Source of the DNA: Polytrichum commune
Lineage: Eukaryota; Streptophyta; Polytrichopsida; Polytrichales; Polytrichaceae
Direction: 5' to 3'
Assembly (NCBI GenBank): GCA_950295325.1
Contig: OX485807.1
Span: 19,379,666 to 19,443,665 of the forward strand
Length of the DNA stretch: 64,000 nt
The notes beneath the pieces are model-generated. The model searched no databases and was not told the origin of the DNA. It worked only from the letters and a program-made list of their open reading frames with translations. Both the position numbers and the translations under genes were made by a program. Below are positions 21,299 to 32,866 of the stretch, one piece after another (within the stretch, counting starts at the first letter, position 1; the number at the start of each line of letters is the position of its first letter).

Positions 21299-24200
21299 CT
21301 GAGGACAGTTACGAGGGTATCCGAGGGGGAGCCTCTAGTATAAGTAATAAATATGAATAAGTAACTAATATTAATATTAACATTTTTTGAAGCTTAACAA
21401 ATATAAATTCATTACAATTATGGAGGGAGAGTTTTGCAAAATTATCAATGTGAATGTTGTGAGTCAATGTAATGGATGTCATCACACAATATTGGATGTA
21501 TTTCGTAGGTTAACATTTATAAGTGGCAAATTAATAAAAGAGGGGAGTACGTTTTTGTTAACAAATATAATGAGTAACGTTTATAAGTGTAACATTTATC
21601 GAGGGTGGACTGTAGGCGGAAATAAGACCAGAATATAAAGTTAACATATGGGGCAATAGGCTTATTCAAAATTAGTAACGCAACCTAGTAAGCTAATAGA
21701 AAACCAACAGAAACGTAACGGACTCTAGACTAGGGGTTTCGTTCATCCCAGTAGCTGCCACAAGTTCGCTCAGGGCAGTTAGTTAGGGAAGAAAGGAATC
21801 CGGCCAGAAAAGGGGAGCGCCAGACTGCCATTTTGCAGAGAGCGCTGTGGCAGCAGGAGAGGAGCGGCTTTTGCAAGAAGACCTGAGGTAAGTCCCTGTT
21901 GATTGTGTTTTTATATGTATACCATCTGCTTAATGTGTTATTCTGTATTATTGTAAGGAAAGACCCTATTTTGCAACAGGCAATAGACAGGAGCAAGTAT
22001 ATGCTAAATGTGTGAATCATAAACAGACTATGGTCATGTTAACAACTAGGGTAAAGGAACAGTCTTTGCGGAAACAGTAAGAAAATGTTGCTAATTGGAT
22101 TGAGTTCATCTTGGAAAACTCCCTGATGGTAGTAGTAAAGTTGATGCGCAGATAAATAAACTGATGTAATGAGACTAGGTTAAATGCACAGCTCAAAATC
22201 TGTAATTGCGCGTCTAAAAAAGTTTGGAGTGAGACTGGAAGAGAGAAAGAGAGAGTTAAACCTGCTAGGGAGAAAATTAGGATTTCTTTTCTTTTCTTTT
22301 CCATGAAAGTTGAAGTAATTTCAGTAAATTGAGTACAGAACTCACCAGGCAGGTTCTGCTATGAGGTTTGACATAACCTGTAGATGCTTTCTCTTTACAA
22401 TAGATATTGTTGAAGCACAGATAAGTAAAGAGGATGTATTAAGGCAATAGTCCAACTGAAACAAGGGTTTGGAAGAAATTGTAAGACTATGGCCCAGTAT
22501 GCACATCAATATAAGTGATCTTAGAGGCTCAAGAGAGATTGAAAGAAAGACTGCCCTCGAAGCGAGTAAAATAGGTAGAAATTTTTTGTGGGAAGGGAAC
22601 AAGAAAAAGAAAGATTTGAGTATATTGGAGTTAAACCGCAGAGTGGAAAGATTAGGTTCTGAAAGAAAGTTGAACTATTCTTAGAAAAAGGGCTTCAGAA
22701 AAAAGAAAAAGGATCCGATAGCGGGGCACACATCAGGAGGATAAGTTTACAGTAAATCCTTGAGGAGTAATGAACATAGTGAATTACTTTTCTGATATTA
22801 TGGAGGATATCCTGGTAGAGATTGTAACAAGGATTGACAGAGAGATTATGGGAGTAGTACAGATGTGTTCACCCTTGATAGATTCCTTATCCATTTTCAA
22901 GATAGTGAGATTAATGTTTAGAAAATTTACACTGGAAATCACTCAGATAGGTCAAAGAGGTTGAAATTTTCTGATAAGAGGGAAAACGGATAAAATATTT
23001 CTACTTTCAGCTGCACAGAGTGACCTTTAGAAGACAGATTTTTTTTAAAGGCTACAACCAAGGAAGCAGTCAGACATTATTTGGAAAGGTAGGCAAGTCC
23101 TTAAAAATCGCCATTAATAATCTGAGGGCAAAATGGATCCCTGAAAATTGACCTGATATAGCTAGCATGTAGTTTAGACCATCTCGAGAGGAATCCAGGG
23201 TTAGATTTTACAATGGAAGAGAATTCTGCCTTTGAAGGGAGACACTACTGCCAACTACAGAGTATTTTTTTTTTTTTTTTTGTAAGCTCTAAAATTATTT
23301 TTCATCTCAAACGAGTGGTTTTAGGCCTAACCTAGGTTAGACCCGTTTAGCCATAATCTTAAACTTCAACACACTTTCATTACTTCCAAAGCCAACCTTG
23401 AGTTATTTGGTAATTACAGGATGAAGTTACCCACCATTGCAGATGATAGTCTTAAGTCAATATAAGTACAAAATTGTCTACAGACTCTGCAAATAAGAGA
23501 ACTATAGGAAAATTAGGCCTATTCCAGATCCCTAGCTCTACAAGTATACTTGAATCTTCTGGCCAAAAGGAGAAGAAGCTAAATCAAGGAGAGAGTCTGG
23601 GGTCTGCAAGAAGTCAGAACAGAGTAAACTTAAGGTGGAGTTTGAGATGAGAGGAAAGCTGGAAGAATAAGCAATTCGGGTTCATATGACATTAATGCTG
23701 AAGGGAAATAGTTGAAAGGTTGTTACTTGTAAGTATCTAAAGTGAATTCTGGTAGGACAGAAAAGAGCCCCTGGAAATTTGTTAGCTCTAATCAAAAGAT
23801 GATCCCGACAATAATCTGGTGTGAATTTTAAGCTAGGGCATCTCAAAATAAAAAAAAGTGAATTCTTCCTTCCAATAGGGCCCACTGCTGCCAGTTAGGG
23901 AAATTCTTCTGCAACCCCTCAATCTTTATTTCATCTCAGAAGAGTGAGGTAGGTCTATAGTCTCGTTGACAGCAGATCCAGAAGAGAAAAGAAAAGAAAA
24001 GAAAAATGCATGAGGAGGAAAACAGAGGTTAGTCAGAGGGTTGAAAGCGAGATTTTGTGTACTTTCTGATAGTCTAGACTAAACTCGGATACAAAACTAC
24101 CTTCAGATTCGGAAAAGGGGAGAACTGAAAGAGTTAGTCAAAAGTTTATATTTTACAAGAGGAACTTACAGGGTCAAATTAGGATGGCAGTCTGGGTGAT

Positions 24201-24660
24201 GTATCACCTATTTTGAAACTGTAAAATTACCAAGCCTGTGGGTGAAAAGTAGGATCTACATCAAAAGTTGAGTATCAAAATATTATTTAGAAACTTGATG
24301 TCAATACATTCACTTAGAACTTTGTTTCCACAGGGTAGGCTAGATAATAAGAAAGTTTACATGTCAATGCCTTGCAGGTACTGGAATTACCTCAGAATAG
24401 GAAAGAGTGCATTCTTCCCTTCTAGTAGGGCCTCTGCAGCCACGTAGAAGACTCCTCTCTATTCTCTGGAACTACATTCGTCTCTGAAGAGAGAACAGTG
24501 AGATCTTTCTATGAAATTCTTTGCTAAGACTATAGACTGATAGGTTCATTGTTTTTACAGGACTGATAAGTTGACATTACAGCTTAGAGATAAGTCTAAA
24601 CTTATCCAAGTTAGATCAAGTAGATTTGTTTTGAGTTTTTACTGAGAACCTGTGAAGACC
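21299..24660 (+). other. 3.3-kb non-coding region between pol and the 3' ORF, with repeats and candidate splice sites
   Basis: No substantial ORF in either direction. A strong donor-like 'GAG|GTAAGT' is at 21888, and an acceptor with a good pyrimidine tract ('GTTTTTACAG') ends at 24560, 100 bp before the 3' ORF start. This could produce a spliced subgenomic mRNA. Three degenerate repeats with a spacing of roughly 550-640 bp can be traced by 'ATTCT..CCTT' plus 'ACTACTGCC' or 'TAGGGCC' near 23222, 23860 and 24410, each followed by 'ATCTC..A.GAGTG'-like sequence. There is a poly-T run at 23264-23281. Confidence 0.5.
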
Positions 24661-27372
24661 ATGGTCCTGGTGAGCCGCGCGACCATGGAGACGGACGAAT
24701 GGGCGGACGAGACAAGGCCAATTCCGTTCAAACCGATGGTTCTTCCGCCCATCACTATGACAATGAAGAGAGCTTGGAAGGCTAACCGGGAGAAATTGGA
24801 GAGTGCGGGAGTTTTTGACTTTTTGTGTTGGGTTCAAAGTACCACTCGATTAGCTTATATAGACAGGGTAGTGCAGATTGTGCAAACCTACTCCCCAGAA
24901 ACACAAACTGCTCAGGTGGGAGGTCGGACAATAGACTACTCAGTGGAGGCGTTCGGAAGATTTTTGAGGCTGCCTATGGAAGGTCTGACACTAGAGGAAA
25001 TGCCAGCACTGAACCGGAAACAATATGAAGATATGTTTGAAGGTGAATTTGTGATAACCCCGAAGGCCTGTCCGCTGAATAAGGCCAAGCACCACTGGAG
25101 GTTGTGGTTGAAATTCATCCATGATTATTTGAATTTCAGACCACATAAGGAGAGGATACTTCAAAGCCTTGTAGTCGCTGCCATGAACACTTGGAACGGG
25201 AAGAAGGTGAACTGGAGCCGGATTGTGCAACAGAAAGCTGAGGAGGAAATTAAGAGGTACCATCAAGAGAAGCCGGTAACAGGGGAGCTGTTCTCAGCAT
25301 TTTACATTTCCATGATGGCCCAAGAACTACCTGCACCTGCTCATGTGGTAGCTACACCCTCTTCGTCCCCGAAGACACCTAGCCCATTGTCAAGTCCAAT
25401 GCCCACGAAAGAGGAGAACTCTAAGCTGCAGCTACAAGTGGAGAAGTATCAAGGGCTTTTACAAGAAAAACAAACTTAGTTGATTGAGAAAACTGAGGCC
25501 CTGATTAACAGTCAATCGGCTAATGTGAAACACATCTACGAGCTGGCTCAAGCAATGAAGGAGAAGCTTGATGACCGTGTGACGATTGAAGAACAGGTTA
25601 AGGCTATGGATTTGTTACAGTCCCAGCTAGATGATAAGGAGAAAGAAAATGAGACAATTCGACAGCAACTTCAGGCGTTGATGCAGGCTGCAGCAGGGCA
25701 GTCCGAAAATAGTAAGACAGAGACAGAGCAAATTAAGAGGGAGAATAAGCTGTTAAAAGTGAAATTGGCAGCACAAGAGGCTGCGGTGGAAAAGTATAAG
25801 ACAATGGCGCAGCAGAAACCTGTGATACTTGAGGGTCAGACTTCGGAGGCCCCCACTACAGCTAAGCTAGTTCAACCTCCTGTTGTACCCTCTGAATTCT
25901 TTGCAGCCCTATGGAATTGGGAATCTAAATACCAGGAGCCTAAAGGTTTATTCCAAGTGTATGAGAGGCAATGTCAATTCTTTCTGCTGTTGATGGGTCT
26001 TGAAAGAGGAACATGGATAGACCATAGACGGTTCCAGGAGTTATGGCGACAAAGTGAAGTCTGGGAGGTAGAGAATTTGTTCGCCGAAATGTTAGCTCGG
26101 AGAGAAATTTACCTGTCCGATCCTTATTCTGCATTCATGGTGTTAGGGGACTTGGGAGCTAGAGTTCTACTGTATTACGTCTCTTTAGAGAATCAATGGC
26201 TACTTGGTCACCAAATTCCGGTACAAGTTGAAAAGAGAAAGGTGTCATGGCAAGAGTATGGGACACAGGTCAGTTCTCAATTTTACACCCAACCTTTGAG
26301 TAAATTACAGTCTTGGGAAGGTAGCTTGCACACTTTGTTAATTCAGGTTCAAAAACCAGGCTTTATAACAGATTGTCTATCGGCTAATACTCAGCGCCTT
26401 TCAGTGTCTCCGAGTGAGGACTTTTCAGTGTCGCATTACCTATACCAGTTTGATAGGTCAGTTCATAGACTAGAGAGATATTTGAGCGACTTGTCGAGTC
26501 AGAAGAAGCCCTTATTAAACTTGAATGGTCAAGTCCAGTTTGATTTACCCCCGGCTGATTTTACTACCGCATGTCAGCCTATGGACTTGCCCGTGGTAGG
26601 GAGTCCCCTTACTTTACGATACTTGGGTCAATATGGGAACATGTTTGACTCACCTACAGAAGAGCCTATCCCTACTTGGGATGCTATAGCCTGGATACTA
26701 GAGGATTACGGACAATCACGAACTGAAGACATGCCGGCAGACATCTACTATAGGCGCATTTCCAGGCAATGGCCATCCGATCCCCCAGTAAATGTGAGAA
26801 GCCACCCACATTTCTGCCCTTGCCCAAGGAGATGCAAGTGGGACCCAGTCGCTACTATCTCAAGTGTGGAGTACAACTGGCCCTTGGTCCCAGGACCAAA
26901 AAGTACTGCAGAGGAGTGTAGAGCGACTTACAGGCAATTCTTTCAAGACCATATTCTTCATCGTGACCCGGTCTGTTTTAGAGCAGCTGTGTTCGCCAAT
27001 ATTCTCTCAAACTGGTGCGGGCAATGGAATGTTACAATCGACGTTAACCGCTATCACGAGAGCCACCATGAATTTCTGTTATTACTCAAGCTACAGTACA
27101 GGCCTACAAGATGGGTTAGGCTAGTGGAGGCAATGGCCCTCACACATTTCATAGCAGGCGCCCATAAGTGCTTGATTAACGAATTCCCTTACACAAGAGC
27201 AGGTCCGTTCGAGCGATTTTTGCGGTGGCAAAGACTGCATGCACCGGAACTTGTAGCAAGAGACGAGGATATGCAGAAGGCTATTGGAAAGTCTGAGAAC
27301 CGGGAATTAAAGCGCGAAGCTGAGACGGCTCCACAACATCAAAGGCCGCCACCGAAACTTCTCCGACGTTGA
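24661..27372 (+). pseudogene. large 3' ORF of the outer retrotransposon, unknown function, one internal amber stop
   Basis: A reading frame of 904 codons from an ATG in a good context (ACCATGG) to TGA at 27370-27372, broken only by TAG at 25477-25479. The neighbouring codons suggest a CAG-to-TAG mutation, and the leaky-stop context CARYYA is absent. Residues 1-220 form a folded-looking Trp-rich region with 'GGRTIDYSVEAFGRFLRLP', faintly like the 'putative plant transposon protein' domains found in other retroelement ORFs. A Pro/Ser linker follows, then a long coiled coil of about 140 residues spanning the stop. A 480-residue C-terminal domain with many Trp/Tyr and a Cys-containing HFCPCPRRCKWDP motif ends the protein. 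No signal peptide or membrane span is seen, so it is not an evident envelope protein although it lies in the env position. The product is unknown. Confidence 0.7.
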
Positions 27373-27390
27373 TTTGCTGAGGGACCAGCA

Positions 27391-27410
27391 AATGGGTTAG
27401 CAGGGGGCTA
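27391..27410 (+). other. probable polypurine tract of the outer element
   Basis: 'GGGTTAGCAGGGGGCTA' lies directly before the 3' LTR at 27411. The purine run is short and imperfect, but its position is right for plus-strand priming. Confidence 0.5.
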
Positions 27411-27585
27411 TGTAATATAAATTTTTGAATTTCTCAAAGCAAAAACATGTTTAAGTGAGAAGAGAGATGTTTTGAGACTTATTGAGTGGAAGTTCGTAAA
27501 CATGAATAGGGCTATGGCCTGGTAGTTAGGAAAGTAACCGCCAAGGACTATAGTCTGATGTTGAGAGGCTGAAAAAAGGATGCGG

Positions 27586-27620
<35 letters not shown>

Positions 27621-29726
27621 GGTGAATATAGTCTTGTGTGTCAGGCAGGGAATAGGCTAGGCTGGGAGAGCCGAAACCAAAACAGTGATCTTGTTGAATT
27701 GTGAACTGTTTGAATTCTTGCAGTCTCGGCAGTATTGTAGAAAATTGTTCTTCCTACCTTGGGTGAGAGATTTGTGAAACTCCAGGGGGCTTGTATTGGA
27801 GATTGCGTGTAATTTGTGTGAACCTGCGTACATACTTTGCTTTCCAGTTATTACTTGAGGCAATTACATATGAAAGTAAAGTTGATATTTCAATTGCACT
27901 CTGATTTTCAATCTATTGTCTTGTAGTAGCGAATGTGTACGTCAATTTGTTTTCTATCAGGAGTAGTGTGTGAGGCAGGATTACTATGTTTGAGGATTAC
28001 AATTCATTCAGTCACAACATCAATCGTAATTCAAGTCCATAGTATGTTGATTCACGATGGGTAAAAGTAGTCTGTCCAGTTGGTAATCCTCCTCTCCCAA
28101 TTGAGTTGAGAACTATTGTATTATTGCGCAATTGTGAGACACAGTGTTATCAAATTGGCCTGCCGAAATGGAGTCTTGGTTATTCTGGTAGGAAACCGGT
28201 AATCAATTGCAACCTACGAACCCGACTTAATTAATTCTGTAAGTGTGAACTTTCCCGTGTGATATCTCGGTCAGGAAAGAGCAAGAGAGTGGAATGTTTC
28301 TGGTCGTAATTTGTGTAGAAAGTCCATGAGTAAATGACCCTATGATATTGCTTGAATCTCATGATTATGTCAATAGTCAACCTGCTGCAAATTGTGCCTT
28401 GTGAGGAGCGAGGGAATTTCTGGTTAGAACTGGGAGAGGACTTAGTGTTTACAAATCCAACCGATTACTGATTGAGGGCCCTGTGATCTTCTTTGTTAGG
28501 GTAGAGTTAATTCTGATCCTTGGTTATGTGGCTATTGTCTGTGTGGCCACGTTTGATAATCATTGTCGGAATCCATTATTAGGCTGTTTAGAATTCATAT
28601 CAGGCAATTGTCTGGGATAATCAAGGTGGAGGTAATCTGTTCAGATATCAACATAATTGCATGTTATTATTTGTAAGTCTATGGCCTGTTTATATGGAGA
28701 GCGACTTATTATCTGAATAGACTACATGTCGAGGAATTGAAAGCAATTTGTGCATGAGTACACCGCTCTATATATCACTTTAAAATCACAGATAAGAACT
28801 AATGGTTTATAATAAACTTATTGAGAACCTAGAGAGTTGAACTCATCACTGTGTCTGAGAGTTGAATTGAATGCCTGAAAAGGTCTATGGCCTTGCTGTG
28901 TAAATGGAGAAATTGTTCTCCAATAATCTTTCCTGCAAGATGGAATGTTAAAGAGAAGAGGCTATGGTCTGTGAAAGGTTACATAAGTAGACGCAGGGGA
29001 CCAAAGGTCACGATTCTTACAACATTGGTACGTTTTCAAGATTAATTGCACTCTTAATTGAATTACGGGTCTTTTGGAAAACTACTATTTTAATAATTGA
29101 ATGCTTTAAACTTAATTGCGGATAAGATGACATATTAATGAATTGATTACTTTAACGATCACGTGGTTTTGATCTATCGTCTTGAGGAAGATGTTACGGT
29201 TACTTTGGCTAAGATTTGGTAAAGACTATGGTCGGACTGCATAACTTAAAATGGGGATATTAATTAATGAATTTCGACAATCCTGAAAGGATGACAGCAC
29301 TGACTCTTTCAAGTTCAATTAAAAGGATTAATTAAATGACAGTTTATGGACGATATCAAAGGGCCCTCGACTTTGATAAGCAAGACTAAAATGGGTTACT
29401 TTTGCAAATGACTATGGTCGATGGCGAGCCCTATGCTTTTGCACCGCACTTGGTCCAATTAAAATGAACTCACTGCCAGACCATTGACTGGGAATTTAGA
29501 GTGAGAAGAGAGACTGTCACCTTTGCATGCACTGCTATGGAGTGATCTTTTAGGTGTTTTACCCCTGCCCGTAAACTAATTGATACACCTAAATGGAAAT
29601 GAAGTGTTATAACCTTGTGTTTTACCTAACAAACCTTGTTTAAGACACCTAGAATATATAAGAATCACCTTTTAAGTCTTCCCTGATTGTTCCCTGGGTT
29701 TGTTTGTAACCAAAAAGCTAACTACA
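27411..29726 (+). repeat. second LTR of the outer retrotransposon
   Basis: Aligns base for base with 4752-7067 at a constant offset of 22659, with three substitutions noticed. It serves both as 3' LTR of the element on its left and as 5' LTR of the truncated internal region on its right. Confidence 0.9.
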
Positions 29727-30647
29727 TTTTGGCGCCGCTGCCGGGGAAGGCTTCGGTCGATTTAAGTCTAGGTAGATAAGTGTGTTAGGAAAAACTAATA
29801 GGCTTGGATTTTGGATAAGGAACTTAAATTAAGTCTTTGGGAGATTCATGAAGTAAAGAAATAAGTTCACAACTATTTCTTATACTTTTACACGATCCTA
29901 AAGTCATAATTTAACTTCACAATTATATCAAAAACCAATTGCCTAGATTTATAACCAAATGTTTAATTCATGGATCAACCCAGAATATGGAAGTCTAGAG
30001 GTCATCGAGAATCTTTAAATTTCCCTTTCAAATATACGCCCTTTGGACTTTCTGAGAGTCCCTTGGGAGAGGTACAACTTGTAGGCTTTGAGGAAGCCGT
30101 TGAGAAGATTGTCAAGAGAATTTGTAAGTGTCAACTTGAAACATTAGTTGACCCGTCATTTGAAAAGAAACAAAGCTTAAATACTTGTCAAACGGAATCA
30201 TATCCTCAAATAGTGTGTTGGACTTGCAAAGGTCTAGGACATTACTCGAAGGATTGTGAATTGAACAAGCTTAAGTCTAAAGTTAAAAGTGTGGAAAGGT
30301 GGAAGTCAAAAGTGTTAACCCGTACAATTGGGTTACAAACTGATTCCCTATGAGTGAATCATCTTTAACACTAATGTGTCAATTTCCAAAATGTGGCCGT
30401 GGGAGCTTAACCCACAAGCGTTGAGCACCCTTGAGAGTGAATTGTATCAAGGACCACATTTGTTTACTGCTTTATATCGTTTTTATAAAGCATCATTTTG
30501 GGGAGTTGGAATCCATATTGGACCAAATCACCCCATTTATCCAAAAGGATTTTTAGCCAATTTCCTTAACTTACCCATTCACATTCAAGAAAATATATTG
30601 AATAAGATCTGGAATCATGGTGAGGGTTTTAATGAAATCATTATTAA
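29727..30647 (+). mobile_element. truncated 5' internal region of a second copy of the same retrotransposon
   Basis: Repeats 7068-7988 exactly as far as I can see: tRNA-Asp primer site, leader, the knuckle-containing ORF (29970-30353) and the first 86 codons of the second ORF (from 30391). Similarity ends after 30647 ('ATTATTAA'), where unrelated AT-rich sequence begins and closes the frame at 30651. The arrangement LTR-internal-LTR-partial internal points to unequal recombination or deletion in a tandem pair. Confidence 0.88.
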
Positions 30648-30957
30648 TTAAATAATATTGTTCAAACTCACTTAATTTTTTGACAAATTCAAACGTAGAC
30701 ATCAACACTGGGTTGTCAATTGTACCATTCTCTAACATATTGGAGTTAGACTCGTTTTTTACAAACGTAAAAACTTTGTGTATATTGGATCCATCAGAAG
30801 CTTTAACAACCACTTGTTAAGATTGAAAAACAAAATTTGAAGGTGTTGAAACAATAACAACTTGGGGTGGACTAAAAGTTAATGCAATATCATCAAGGTG
30901 CAAATCAACATTATTTTTATTATTTTGAGACATTGGTGCAGATGGTAGCGGTGACAG
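30648..30957 (-). pseudogene. truncated coding-like remnant, unknown product
   Basis: Read on the minus strand from an ATG near 30932, the frame gives 'MSQNNKNNVDLHLDD', hits one stop (TAA near 30820), then continues in frame (VVVKASDGSNIHKVFTFVKN) to the junction with the retrotransposon copy at 30647. It was probably an ORF cut by that junction. It is Asn/Ser-rich, and no family is recognised. Confidence is in its being a decayed ORF, not in a function. Confidence 0.35.
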
Positions 30958-31209
30958 CGATGATACAACCACTTTAGCTAGTACAAAAGATATTCATGTA
31001 GCATGCGCTTTCTGTTTATATGAGTAGAAAAATACCTATATATTACACGTTTCACTGCCAATTTGCCTTCATGATTCTTCATCAATATTGTGGATTTTGC
31101 AATTGATGCTGAACCGCGTAACATTGGAATATACGCTTTGTTCTAAAAAAGACAACGTCATTTCTCTATGTAATCTCCAATTTGAAGGACATTATGCCAA
31201 ACTATATTA

Positions 31210-31465
31210 TCCAATTGTGGTAGATTGCTGTTCGACCGCCGTTTGCAATGACTCGACCTCGAACTCGATGGAAAGAGTAGCCTCAATTTCGTATACCAGT
31301 GACAAGGGGGTGGCTCAGGGAGTCACTTTGAATGTAGTCCGGTTAGCCCACAAGTCGGCCGTCAACTTGACATACTTGCCCCTCTTCGAATCATGAATCG
31401 TCTTGCAAAGTATACTTACTAATGTTCCATTGACTCGCTCAGTTTGGCCATTTGTCTGAGTAGCT
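31210..31465 (-). pseudogene. Ty3/gypsy integrase C-terminal remnant
   Basis: On the minus strand, downward from about 31462, the translation shows the integrase hallmark TNGQTERVNGTL, then a decayed form of the usual 'W...L..ALWA.RTT' block (LTADLWANRTTFKVTP), one stop, and 'ATPLSLVYEIEATLSIE', the equivalent of the common ATPFSLVYG.EAVLP.E motif. It is a different element from the large one to the left and is too decayed to classify. Further minus-strand pieces at 31603-31812 may belong to it. Confidence 0.75.
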
Positions 31466-31813
31466 ATATACATATTATTCTACTTTATTTCCATCTATAC
31501 CCTATCGGTCGAACATGTCCAATATGGATAAAATGATTCAAAGATCATGCCATAGATCTCCACCGCACACCAGCAGCTCTCCAATTCGTCCCTTAGCTTA
31601 GCCTATGAACGCAATAAGAAATCCTCCAAGTCCGACATAAGAATCATCTTGGAAGTTTTTGAGGTGACGTGCCGGATATGTGAGAACCACAAGGAGTTCA
31701 TTTGAAATTGATGTATCAAACACACCCTCGAGACACCATTAGGATCCATGGAGTATTCATACTGAGCCAAATGAAGAGCATTATACTCCACAGATTTATC
31801 CTCTCCTCTCACA

Positions 31814-32800
31814 TTCCCCTTCCCTCTCGGTTTCGAGACCCCCCCAAACCAGATTTAACAAAAAAATTCCAACACATATTTTGGAGAAAAATCAAAGACA
31901 TTCAATACATTTGGTTCTCTCAAGTACAACCAAAGTAGAAAACCCCCCCTTGGTTCCGAGACCCCCTCCATACCAGATTTCAACAAATTTCTAAAAACAT
32001 TTTTTGAAGCTTAAATTAAAGTCATTCAATAGAGTTATCCGCTAACCCCCCTAAACACCTGCTGAGTTGGGGGAGTTAGGAGAATCACCCGTCGGTATAC
32101 AAAAAGCCAGCCCGTCAGTACAATCTAAAAAAAATGCGGACCCAGACTCTTTTTTGGGTGTGGGAGAGGGTCAAAACGCGTCTGACCCTGGGTTACCATT
32201 TGGAACGGGCCCGACACGGTTTTGAGACCGGATCGAATTAGAGCCCGGTTTAGCCCGGTTTGGAATCTACATTGGGGTTAATGGATAAGCCTAATGAGGA
32301 ATTTAATTTTAAATGCCCATATTTGGGTCTAGCCACCCCACGTGATGACGTCATATTATGACGCCACCCATAAAACGTGGGCATCTATCGTATTTATCTA
32401 TGACACCGCCCCTAAATCGTGGCCACCTATCACGGGTCTAAACTTGGGAACCGGGCGGCCCACCGTGGGCCATGCCTTTACCTCACATTGTCTTTTGGAG
32501 GGTCAACTGCTCCTTTAATTGGTCAACCATGAGTTGGCACAATTAACGGTTACTCCCTAAACTAGGGGCGGATGGATGACACCCGGTTGAACTCCATCCC
32601 AAACCCCCGGTTAGTTAATGGATAACTCTAATGCCTTAGGTTATATCAAACACAAATAAACTAGAAACCCCGCCCTCTCGGTTTCGAGATCCCTCCCACA
32701 TACCAGATTTCAAAGAAATTCCAACACATTTTTTGAAGCTTAAATCAAAACAATTCAATACCTTAGGTTCTTAAGTATAATCAAACTAGTTCAATATATA
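31814..32800 (+). repeat. three copies of a 125-bp AT/CT repeat
   Basis: Copies near 31818-31940, 31950-32065 and 32672-32795 share 'CTCGGTTTCGAGA', 'CCAGATTT.A', 'TTCCAACACAT', 'GAAGCTTAAAT' and 'CATTCAATA'. Two are adjacent and one lies about 600 bp away. The intervening 32066-32670 has several 'GGTTTAGCCCGGTTTG'-like short repeats and no gene. Confidence 0.6.
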
Positions 32801-32866
32801 AACTCATAAAAGACTTAATGAAAAGCAATACATATAAGATGAAGGTTTCTAACTCACGAGACTTAG

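Larger units (their letters stand above)
4752..29726 (+). mobile_element. giant Ty3/gypsy LTR retrotransposon (Athila/Tat-type), carrying a nested element
   Basis: Two 2316-bp LTRs (4752-7067, 27411-29726) start TG, end CA and differ at only three sites noticed (5623/28282, 6071/28730, 6637/29296), so insertion is recent. Order: LTR, tRNA-Asp-type primer site, two small ORFs, gag, protease-RT-RNase H-integrase, long non-coding stretch, 904-codon 3' ORF, purine tract, LTR. Without the 6981-bp nested element and one 5-bp duplication it is about 18.0 kb. The tRNA-Asp primer site, FLDD polymerase motif, single RNase H and large ORF after pol fit the non-chromovirus Athila/Tat branch; exact clade is inference. 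No right-hand target duplication can be seen because a second internal region follows the 3' LTR directly. Confidence 0.9.

Noticed and set aside
24661-27372. Envelope protein in the 3' ORF of the outer retrotransposon
   Set aside because: No signal peptide, membrane span or fusion-type segment; the central part is a coiled coil. Position alone is not enough.
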